Assembly (NCBI GenBank): GCA_030490835.1
Contig: CM059972.1
Coordinates: forward strand, 89,637,137 to 89,701,136
DNA: 64,000 bases
From: Annona cherimola
Taxonomy: Eukaryota > Streptophyta > Magnoliopsida > Magnoliales > Annonaceae
Direction of reading: 5' to 3'
In this document: one piece after another, positions 55,899 to 64,000 of the stretch
How positions within the stretch are numbered: position 1 is the first letter of the stretch
Layout of the letters: every line of letters begins with the position of its first letter
Position numbers and translations under genes: made by a program
Notes under the pieces: generated by a model
What the model saw: the letters and a program-made list of their open reading frames with translations, nothing else
What the model was told of the DNA's origin: nothing
Databases searched by the model: none

Positions 55899-56522
55899 GA
55901 CCAAAACCTGGAAGGGGGGAGGTCCGCCGATTGCCTGCGCAAAGAGGCCGTTGAGGAGAGAGGCAACAATGGGGAGAGGGAGAGAGAAGGGGCCGGCAGA
56001 GCTGGTGTCGACGGCAGGGGGAGAGAGCGAGGGCTGGCGGAGCTGCTGTCGACGGCAGGGGGAGAGAGAGAGGGCCGGCGGAGCTGCTGTTGACGGAAGG
56101 GGGAGGAGAGAGAGGGCCGGCGGAGCTGCCGTCCACTGTAGGGGGGGAGAGAGAGAGGGCCGGCAAAGCTTCGGTCAACTGCAAGGGGAGAGAGATAGAG
56201 GGCCGGCGAAGCTGCCGTCCACTGCAGGGGGAGAGAGAGAGAGGGCCGGCGAAGCTTCGGTCGACTGCAAGGGGAGAGAGAGAGAGATTGGGAGATGGGT
56301 CGAGCGTCCTCACAGGCTGGCAGATGGGTCGCAGAGGAGATCGAGCGGGACCTGTTTGAATTATTCTGCGGGACTTTTTCGCGGGGGCCTCGTAGTAAAA
56401 TTTCCATCGCGCGGCTGTCGTTCGTCCCGCTCAATCCAACGGCGTTCGCGCGGCGTGAGTGCGGCGTGCGGGCAGCGGACGAAGTCAGCGGGACTTAGCC
56501 CGGACGCAGAGAATCACTATCC
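55899..56522 (-). repeat. Inner MULE right TIR with internal minisatellite
   Basis: Reverse complement of 49,356-49,983 with few differences, including the run of GGCCGGC(A/G)AAGCT and GTC(C/G)ACTGCA motifs (about 55,980-56,280) and the CpG-rich outer end. The frames read through it are repeat artefacts. Confidence 0.94.
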
Positions 56523-56531
56523 TTTATTTTT

Positions 56532-57880
56532 TGAATCATTCCCGTTTGACTATTTGGTTTTTTGTTGCTTTTTGCGGTTAGTAACGGCACATGTAGAGTG
56601 CAAAAAAGCAAGTTTCGGTGAGAGAGAAAATCAAAGACGGGAGAGAAAATCTTCTCCTTTCCGTTCGAAACCAGCAACTCCCGCCATGTTCTTTCTTCCC
56701 TCAAAGCATCTTTCGAAACCGGACACACCATCCTGTCTTCCAACACCCCATGTTTGGAAACCTACAACAAAGACGATAGCATAAACCCGCAAGACAAGAA
56801 GAATGGAAACCTGCAGCGGGTCCCCATTGAAGGTATGCACCTTCTCAATTTTTTATTTTTGTTTTTTGAGCTATCATCTTCTCCAGTTGGTGTATAGGTA
56901 GCGATCCAATTAATATATATGTTGTTCGATGTATACCTGCAGCAAGCACACCATCTTCTCCAATCCATGTTTACTAGTTCATTGCAGAGAGTTTTAGGGA
57001 AAAAGAAAAAATGCTGGGATATACTCTTGGGTACGATCAGTCCAATGTTGTGAGAGTAGTCGGACTGATGGAGGGGTGTTGTAAATGCCACAACTACGTT
57101 AGGTATGAGACGGAGGCGGCATTTTTTATGCGGTCGCCAGTCGCCACACATTGAGAGTAGACATAACCTCTATTTTTCGGACCACACCCGTGAATCACAA
57201 GATATACGCCATGTTCAAAGCCGCAACAAAAAATGTATTATAAATATGATTAACACTATAAGAAACATTCAAGCAAAAAATTTTTTAAAGACCTTTTACT
57301 TGTCATGAAATATTTTACAAAATAGTGAGATCATAACTTAAAGCACATCTAGTAATAGAAATGATTATTTACATAATCTAGTACTAATTATATTTTTACC
57401 AAATAATTTATATTTTTACACGAAAAAATTCGTATTGAAAAATTTATATATAAAAAATTAGCAAAAATTTATTTGAAAATATATTCATATTTTCTTTCTT
57501 AAGATGTCTCATATTTGCATGTCATATAATACATGATCAATAAAAATAATAAAACAATTAAGATAAAATTGTTTTATTCCTGTTGACGGTGATAATCGAT
57601 AATATTTGTAGATAAAATTAACATTAGATTGTATCATTTTTACAAATTTCATTTTATCAAATCGATAAAATCAACAACGTGAATGCTACTTTGACTTGAG
57701 ATAGAAAAAAGAAAATTTCTTTTTTGACCTTTTCTCATCATATTTTATATCTTTTGATTTGTTGGACTTTTCTCTTTATTAACTATATTTTTAATGACGT
57801 GTACTTTTCATCTTTTTAATGGAACGTCAGTGTTCAAAGGCGTCATGAAGATGAAAATCATGCTGACTTTGACACTATTA
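56532..57880. other. Outer MULE interior, no supported gene
   Basis: Contains short frames without domains. The 19-bp word ATTAATGGAACGTCAGTGT (57,876 region) recurs with one change about 60 bp upstream. The stretch directly precedes the outer transposase remnant and is probably its decayed 5' part. Confidence 0.45.
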
Positions 57881-57904
57881 ATGGAACGTCAGTGTAGAAG
57901 ACAC

Positions 57905-58758
57905 AATGGACTATGGAAGCGGAAATGGCAAAAATATATACATTAAAAGCATTTTATGAGTTTCAGGAAGAGTTAGATAATAGCACTTACTATTGGGCTT
58001 AACGAATTGCTCAAGAGAGAGACGGGGAACAATGGCAAGTATACACGCTCGGAGGGAATGAACATGGCATGCGGCAGACTGTTTCTTGGATTTCAGTGGG
58101 AGTTATGGCATCACGTTCTTGTTAGAAATTTGAATTTTTTGAGTTTTTATGTAGATACATTTTCACGATTTTCAATTTTAAAGAAATATTGTCCATGCCT
58201 CCTCAATACATTCTTTCTCGTTGGACGCACATAGCTAAAATTCTATTCAAGCGGCCGTCACGTCCCTTGTCTCATGATGCACAGAATATCCTAATTATAC
58301 GTCATCACATTCTTTCCTCCTCATTGTCCTTTCTCAAGTGTTAGGCATTGCGAAAATATTCAATATACGAAGTTGTCAAAACATATTTGGATGGAGCAAT
58401 GGCAGAGGTGAATGAAATGATTGAACAGGAGAGAGAAGAGGTTGGTGTTGAAGTTATAGATGAAGGCATAGGAAATTCAACCCCAGCTGAGGCTGACAAC
58501 TTCAATATAATTGTTCAGGAAGGAAATATTATAATGAACAGTGTGGGTAGAATTTCAAGCAGTACCCTTGCAATACAATATTCTCAAGTTAGCAGTATGG
58601 TGCAACTAGAGAAGATTTTAACAAAAGGAAGATCATGTAAACACTTTAAGAGTCCTCTTGAGCAATCGACTTCAGGAAGAAGACATTGTAGTGGCTGCAA
58701 AAAATGGGTGATTGGCCATGACAAAAGAAATTGTCCAGAATTAAGAAAAGACATATAA
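57905..58758 (+). pseudogene. Outer MULE FAR1-type transposase, C-terminal remnant
   Basis: Read across stops the sequence is EMAKIYTLKAFYEFQEELDN, then QWQVYTLGGNEHGMRQTVSW, then MPPQYILSRWTHIAKILFKR-like words. These correspond to the region before and after the SWIM finger in the inner transposase (MAKVYTRNVFLEFQREIVE ... HILPRWTQDAKSQFKR). The last 136 codons (58,348-58,758) are open and end CSGCKKWVIGHDKRNCPELR, the same Cys/His motif as in the inner copy. The SWIM finger itself and the entire catalytic core are missing. It is a different, older family member. Confidence 0.82.
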
Positions 58759-60308
58759 AAAAGGCAAGTGAGGTGAAATGATAATTTCTATTCAATATTT
58801 AGTTTAACAATTATAGTTAACGGATTATAACCTCCATGCATATTAAAAAGGTTTTATTTGCTAACAAGTGACTGCCTAGCTTAACAGAGTATCCTTTTGT
58901 CGTACATTACATGCCTTCTTTGATTTTTTTCTATTTATAAAGGTAGGAACTTAAGGGATCATTTATTTCAACATGTTTATATACTTTGCTCACTGAGATA
59001 TTTTAACAAATGCAAGATTCATGGTTTCATTTTTATAGGTTCAACTCTAAATTGGAAAGTTTGCTGAAAAATCATGTCCTCCTTTATCAATTTGAACTTG
59101 TCCAGTGCTGAAGATTTACTAGAATGATCTTTCTTTTGAAACGTGGTGTAATATAATATGTACTTATGTGTTTCATATGCAGATATCGAATATGTAAACA
59201 TGTCCTTATTTTGTATGATATTTCACATTTTATGTTGTGTCATGTTGTGTTTCATATGAATATTGCGCCAATGCTACTCGTGATGCTATAATATTTTTTT
59301 TCTTGTTGGGAGTTTTAATTCCATACCATGCAAAAACAGATGCAGGGAAGAAATGGGTGATTATCCGATCAAATTCTATCAACAAGTTCCAGGCTCACCT
59401 TATAAAAACTTAATGGGTAGCCTATAAACTATTTGAAGCATTTTCTGTTCTGTCCTTTTTCTCTTTGATCGCCAGAATGGAAAAATTTCACTTGTTTATC
59501 CATTTTTAGATAAAAGCTAGAAGGCCATTCAGGAGTTTAGATAATGATCAGCTCCATCATGAAATTCCATTATAATTTGCAACAACCAGGCACCAATATT
59601 CCATTGACGGATATATATTTAGTAATAATGTAATTATTTTCTATCGCAAGTCATGTGAATGCCCATTATATATTAGAGTGCCCTTTGAAAAGGTGGGCCA
59701 TATCATCACAAAGGAATAATGAAGTAGCTAAGATTTGCTAGCTGACGGGTTGCCTGGCCTTTTTTTTCTTATGATTGATCGTCATGGATCCTTTGCTGTT
59801 TATATGCTTAGTTCTTATTTCATAGATGTGAAAAGGGACTTACAAAGTGGTCTGCTATCAGTGGTGTAAAACTTTGGAAAGTTGCGAGATTTTGATAAGT
59901 AGCAATGATCACTACTGTAGAAGTCATCAACAAATTACGTAGTGAGAATGTAAGAAATCAACTTCCAAATTATTATAGGATAGGCACGTTGGCAACGAAT
60001 TCAAAATTATAAGGTGAGGTTCACTTAAAATCATTTTCACATTTAAGCAAACGAATGTTGAAATAATCCAAGAGGTCTCATTAATTTACATTATCCGATG
60101 ATACCTACTCAAATGTTCATATATGCTTTTTAAGGCTTTTTTATAATAAGGGAAATAAAAACAATTAGATATATTACACAAACAGGTGAGTCCAATATCT
60201 CCTTTTTAAAGCTACAATAGTAATTACTCCCTAAATCATAGTCACGAGAAGACAACAACACTAATTCTAATATATTCTACTCTTCATGTGAAGGACTAAG
60301 TTGGGTTG
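58759..60308. other. Outer MULE interior between FAR1 and GRF remnants, no gene seen
   Basis: AT-rich. No domain-bearing frame was found on either strand. It would be the convergent 3' region of the FAR1 remnant (+) and the GRF remnant (-). Confidence 0.5.
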
Positions 60309-60753
60309 TCAACGAGTCATTGGAATGCTCTTAAAAGTCGACACCGTTGCTTCAATTTCAGCTTGCTACTTTAGAAGTTTGATCTCCTTTTTATCTAGAG
60401 CAAGCTTTCATTTTAGAAACTCAATTTTTTTTTTTTGAAGTTCTTCACTGCTTCGCAATTGCACTCTTGTATATCATTTTGCACCATCAGTGTATCATAT
60501 TCATTTACCTAGTAAAAATAATTACATATTGTCAGACCCTGTCATAATGCAAGAAAAGAATGAAATCAAATAAACAATGTTATTGAGCTGTAAAGTAGAA
60601 CATATGGATAATACAAATTGTTTACCTTTTTAGACAACGATAAAACCATCTGCCTGAATTTTCTGATGTCTTGGACATAAAGAGATCACGGAAGCCTTGC
60701 CCACATGGCCATAACACTCTTTCAACCTGATTACTTTGTGAAGAAGATGCCAT
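60309..60753 (-). pseudogene. Outer MULE GRF zinc-finger gene remnant, two exons
   Basis: Exon 1 (60,753-60,626) begins MASSSQSNQVERVLWPCGQG and continues SKTSENSGRWFYRCLKR, the GRF zinc-finger pattern (C-G ... S-x-T ... N-x-G-R-x-F-Y-x-C). A donor G|GTAAAC and an acceptor TTACTAG bound an intron. Exon 2 (60,508-60,309) reads VNEYDTLMVQNDIQECNCEA, then a Lys/Glu-rich coiled coil with two in-frame stops. The start MASS(S/G) and the intron near the end of the finger match the inner MULE gene, but orientation relative to FAR1 is opposite and no C-terminal membrane segment is seen. Confidence 0.78.
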
Positions 60754-60884
60754 TTGTTGACGACCTAATATATTGCTATATTAATAAAATAATAAAAAGG
60801 AAGAGACAAAAGAATACTATACAATGCTTTCAATTCCTTGACAATATTACAGCACAATGACTTTTGCAATCAACAAGACAACAC

Positions 60885-62631
60885 TTCAAAACTCCATTTC
60901 TAGTTCTCAATAACTAGTCAATGGGTACCATACAACCTAAGAAAAATTCCACAATATCTCCCTATAATATATAAGAGGTAGAATGGAATACACGACTTGT
61001 TATTTATAAACATTTCAATTTTATTAAAAAATGTGACATTCATATAGAAGAAAAATCATTGAAATTTATCCTTACATAACAAGCAAACCAATGATCATAT
61101 ATATATGCATCCACATAGATTATAATCCAATTCAAAATACTAAATACAATATGTCTGTCAAGGTTGAATCTAATGCAGTAATCGTCTACATATACTAATA
61201 TCAAAAGAGCATAAATTCCAAAATAACTGTAATTAGAGATGTTGTTCTAATGGCCTCCAAGATTTGGTCTTCCACTTGTCCCATCTCAAGGTCCCCCAAC
61301 TGGCTTGTGATCTAAAGGCAAAATAATAAACCATATGAGTCTAAATAGACTCAGTAAGTAGATGATGGTTAGCACAAAGTGGAAATAAGTAAAATTCTAG
61401 ATGCGCATATCATGATCAATATAAGACATATGGGTTTAATACCTACTCCCAACATCGTACTCATAAACCACGTATAAATAGAAGAACACGAACAATCCTT
61501 TACTCATGTCAATCAAGGGCCAGGAACAACCCTCTCCTCATGTCATTCGGGGGCCATGATAACCCTTATACAACTGACCATTTTAAATAACACATCATGC
61601 ATAATAGACAAAGATAAATGTCACAATCCACATATACAACGTCAACAAGTTTTACCTTAAATTTAATATATAAAATTATCACACAAGCATTTTACCAAAC
61701 ACATGGTAGGTGCAAAAAGGGGAACGTCTAGTTCATACTCTCGTTTGAGCCAAATCGACTATCATCACATTTTAATGATATAAAAACTGCTAACGAGTTA
61801 TTTACTTTATAAAACTCACACATTTATAGCAATTTCCCTATTAACATTGCTTACCTCAATTGTTCGAACCCTACGCCCCATACCATGAGCTTGTTGAACG
61901 CTACGCATTTTCACCAGTCTTATATCATATTTAATATGAGATTTCATCACTAAATCAAGAAGGAGTGACATCTACTTACCTTGATCGTGATTTCTCTAAA
62001 AACAGCGACCCTAGACTTGAATTGCCGAGATTTTGAGCTTTCTTGATGTGAATCGATGATTTTCAAGGCAGTTGATAGAGTTTTTGAAGAATCTAGGGCT
62101 AGATCGAACTAAACAGAACAAGAAAAGAAAGAAGAAACACAAAATAGGAAGAGAAGAAGAGGGGAAGATAGTCGTGCACAAAAAGGATGAAGCCCTAATG
62201 CGCGCGAACTTTCCTTTTAACTGAATCACCATCGAGTCGGGCCGGGCCGGAGCATGGGCAGGGTCTTATCGCAATTACTAATTTACTCTCCCACTCCTAA
62301 GACTTAATAATAAAAAATTTCTTTGGGAATACTGCCCCCTTGATCCCCACAACCTAACCGGGCAGGTCGAACCCCGTACCTACTCTGCGATGTGGAAAAT
62401 AGTCATAATGCTCAACAATGGCACGCTAATTATACACTTTTAAATCTATACCCAATGTGATAAGATCATAGTACATGCATATATATGCTATACGTCCCTT
62501 AGATGCCACGTCCATATATGTTATGCATCCATTAACATCATAAGTTTCTAGTAGCATGATTGTAAATTACATCATAAATAGGGAAGAGTTATAATGAAAA
62601 TGAAAATAAAATAAAATACCTGGTCCTCACA
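60885..62631 (-). repeat. Gypsy-like solo LTR (family Z, copy 2)
   Basis: The minus strand starts TGTGAGGACCAGGTATTTTA at 62,631, a common gypsy LTR start, and its end aligns with the GGGGCGTTACA terminus of copy 1 (2,703-2,713), though the terminal bases are mutated (left border about 60,885). Homology to copy 1 covers 60,885-62,300. No interior or second LTR is present. No matching 5-bp target duplication was found. The right border abuts the outer MULE TIR. Confidence 0.78.
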
Positions 62632-62766
62632 CTTTAGCCATAAACGCCACCACCCCTCCATTAAATGCACTGGGAGCGCTAGGATGAAATCAAGACTCAT
62701 CGAACGGTTAGATTGCTATGTCGCATTATCAGCAAATATGCGCCGTGTCGTATAAAAACGCAATCA
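62632..62766 (-). repeat. Outer MULE right TIR
   Basis: Reverse complement of 48,873-49,008. It runs from CTTTAGCCATAAACGCC to AAACGCAATCA at the element end. Confidence 0.93.
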
Positions 62767-64000
62767 CTTAACTTAATAGCTAAGATGCTTAAGTGATTAA
62801 GGTATTGATCTTTGGTAGAGGAGATCTCAAGATCAAGTTCTAGTAAATGAATACATAATATATTTTACATTTTTGAGTTTTGTAAGCCCCACTAGTTTGA
62901 ATTCTAAAATTTGAAAAGGAAAAGGAATCAGATATTGAGTAGCTATTTCTCCATCAAATCCTCCTAAGAGTTGAGGTGGAAACTATAAAAAATGATAAGG
63001 GGAATTGATGGAAGGATACAGGAGAAAAAGGAAGAAATGTTGTTGCTAGAGAGAGAGAAAAGACGATCCGATTCATTTAAGTGTTTAGTTTTATTCTCTT
63101 CTTTAATGTATGGGGATTTTACCTCTTTTAGCATTTAATTATGGCATGATTTAATGGAGGTTGATCACATGATTATATTCATGATTATATTACTATGTGA
63201 TTTTATAGACATTAATCATGTTAAGATAATGTAAGATATTATATGCTTAATTGCATAAATTGAATAGATGCCACATAATTATTTCTTTATAATAAAATAA
63301 ATTATGTGAGGAATTATCAATAATTTAGAAGATTTTATTAACATAAAAATATCTTTAGGCAGGTGGAAAGAGTAAATGGCATAATTATCATTTATTTCTA
63401 AATGGAATAAATTAAGATGTATGATTATGTAAGTTATATTATGCTTGGATAATCTAAAATTAAATATGTTAGCTAAATAATTGATAGGAGAGATGTTAAT
63501 GCATTTTTTCTTGAATTTAAATGCATTTAAGTTATATTATGCTTGGATAATCTAAAATTAAATATGTTAGCCAAATAATTGATAGGAGAGATGTTAATGC
63601 ATTTTTTCTTGAATTTAAATGCATTTATGATGATATTAAGAGAATTAAATAAGATATATGTGTTACCTTCAAAAAAATATGTGGAAATAATATTAATATA
63701 TTATTTACATATATGTTATATAAATGGCCATTTGGGAAAAATGGAACTCGCTGCCTAATTTTGTATTTTTTTGGATATTTACAATTTCACGTAGTAGTTT
63801 TTTGAAAATTATGTGTTGTCATAGAGTTTTTGTAAAATTAGAAGATGGCAGGAGAATCTATAAATTTTGAGAAACTGGAATAGCCCTTTAGGGATTAGGA
63901 TGAATCTAGGCTGAGCCCAGTTGTTGACAAGCCCCACGATGGTTTAATGGGTCTGGAGCTAGCAGGCCTAGTGTGGGCCCATTCCATGGCTCACCGGAGA
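62767..64000 (+). repeat. 3' LTR of the gypsy element, second piece (runs off window)
   Basis: Colinear with 35,921-36,433 and 37,728-38,453 of the 5' LTR, but without the solo LTR found there. It shows a private 98-bp tandem duplication (63,431-63,528 and 63,529-63,626). It begins with the right target duplication of the outer MULE (62,767-62,775). Confidence 0.9.

Larger units (their letters stand above)
49356..56522. mobile_element. Inner autonomous-type MULE, 7.17 kb, FAR1 family
   Basis: TIRs of about 625 bp (49,356-49,983 and 55,899-56,522) start GGATAGTGATTCTCTGCGTC on both strands. Identical 9-bp copies of TTTATTTTT flank it (49,347-49,355 and 56,523-56,531). It encodes a FAR1-type MULE transposase and a GRF zinc-finger protein on the plus strand and carries captured fragments of HISN4 and of a PPR gene on the minus strand. 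A 5'-UTR intron is visible. Perfect target duplication and strongly similar TIRs suggest that it is the youngest insertion here. Confidence 0.96.
48873..62766. mobile_element. Outer Mutator-like element (MULE), 13.9 kb with nested insertions
   Basis: The ends 48,873-49,008 and 62,632-62,766 are inverted copies of each other over about 135 bp, beginning YGATTGCG(A/T)TTTTATACG. Flanks TTTAACTTA (48,864-48,872) and CTTAACTTA (62,767-62,775) match at 8 of 9 positions, and the intact site is TTTAACTTA in the other LTR. A 9-bp duplication and long TIRs indicate a MULE. Without the inner MULE and the inserted LTR it is about 5 kb. Its own genes are a FAR1-type transposase remnant and a GRF zinc-finger remnant. 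Confidence 0.92.
35729..64000 (+). mobile_element. Large Ty3/gypsy chromovirus (Del/Tekay-like), nested, 3' end outside window
   Basis: The sequence TGTAATAATTAGGAATGAAA occurs at 35,729 and again at 48,671 and opens two LTR copies. Between them lie a Met-tRNA PBS (42,585), a decayed gag, protease, reverse transcriptase, RNase H, integrase and chromodomain in gypsy order. The 3' LTR is split by a 13.9-kb MULE and leaves the window at 64,000. The 5' LTR carries a solo LTR and a hAT-like element. Integrase followed by a chromodomain-like end points to the Del/Tekay clade. Confidence 0.9.

Noticed and set aside
55663..56784. 373-codon open frame on the plus strand
   Set aside because: It runs through the right TIR repeats and across the element border; no domain is present and its mirror exists in the left TIR.

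Overview
The window looks like nuclear DNA of a flowering plant. It is AT-rich (GC-rich only in a few places) and consists almost entirely of nested transposable elements. The families are plant-type: an L1-like LINE with an RNase H domain, Ty1/copia and Ty3/gypsy LTR elements, hAT and foldback elements, and Mutator-like elements (MULEs) with FAR1-type transposases. The recognisable host-gene pieces are captured or decayed: HISN4 (plant hisHF), PPR, a PDR-type ABC transporter, and possibly a kelch exon. I see no intact host gene, rRNA, tRNA gene or CRISPR array. The species cannot be named from the sequence.

Layout. 1-5.6 kb: decayed LINE (ORF1 tail, endonuclease, reverse transcriptase, zf-RVT, RNase H), broken at 1.24 kb by a 5'-truncated solo LTR. 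5.6-12 kb: AT-rich DNA with small gene fragments and a non-autonomous hAT element with a perfect 8-bp target duplication. 12-16.9 kb: decayed copia (+) with a 3' LTR. 17-18 kb: remnant of a gypsy gag-protease. 18.7-25.2 kb: decayed copia (-), split by one SIRE-like LTR and bordered by another. 26.2-32.4 kb: SIRE-like copia (-) with both LTRs, gag and an env-like ORF but no recognisable pol. 33.7-35.3 kb: a foldback MITE and a second hAT-like element.

From 35.7 kb to the window end lies one large Ty3/gypsy chromovirus (Del/Tekay type). Its 5' LTR (35.7-42.6 kb) carries a solo SIRE-like LTR and a hAT-like element. Its decayed gag-pol runs from 42.7 to 48.65 kb. Its 3' LTR starts at 48.67 kb, is split by a 13.9-kb insertion, resumes at 62.77 kb and runs off the window.

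The insertion is the most interesting part. It is a MULE within a MULE. The outer MULE (48,873-62,766; ~135-bp TIRs; near-perfect 9-bp target duplication) holds a decayed FAR1-type transposase end and a decayed GRF zinc-finger gene. The inner MULE (49,356-56,522) has ~625-bp GC-rich TIRs and a perfect 9-bp target duplication. It encodes a nearly complete FAR1/MULE transposase with one apparent 1-base frameshift. A small GRF zinc-finger/coiled-coil/membrane-anchor gene follows immediately. On the opposite strand it carries captured fragments of HISN4 (two exons with intron) and of a PPR gene. The FAR1 + GRF pair in two distinct nested MULEs suggests a two-gene transposon module; this is an inference from two examples.

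Host regulation cannot be read from this window. The visible control sites are transposon-borne: LTR TATA boxes, primer-binding sites, polypurine tracts, MULE TIRs, and a 5'-UTR intron in front of the inner transposase.
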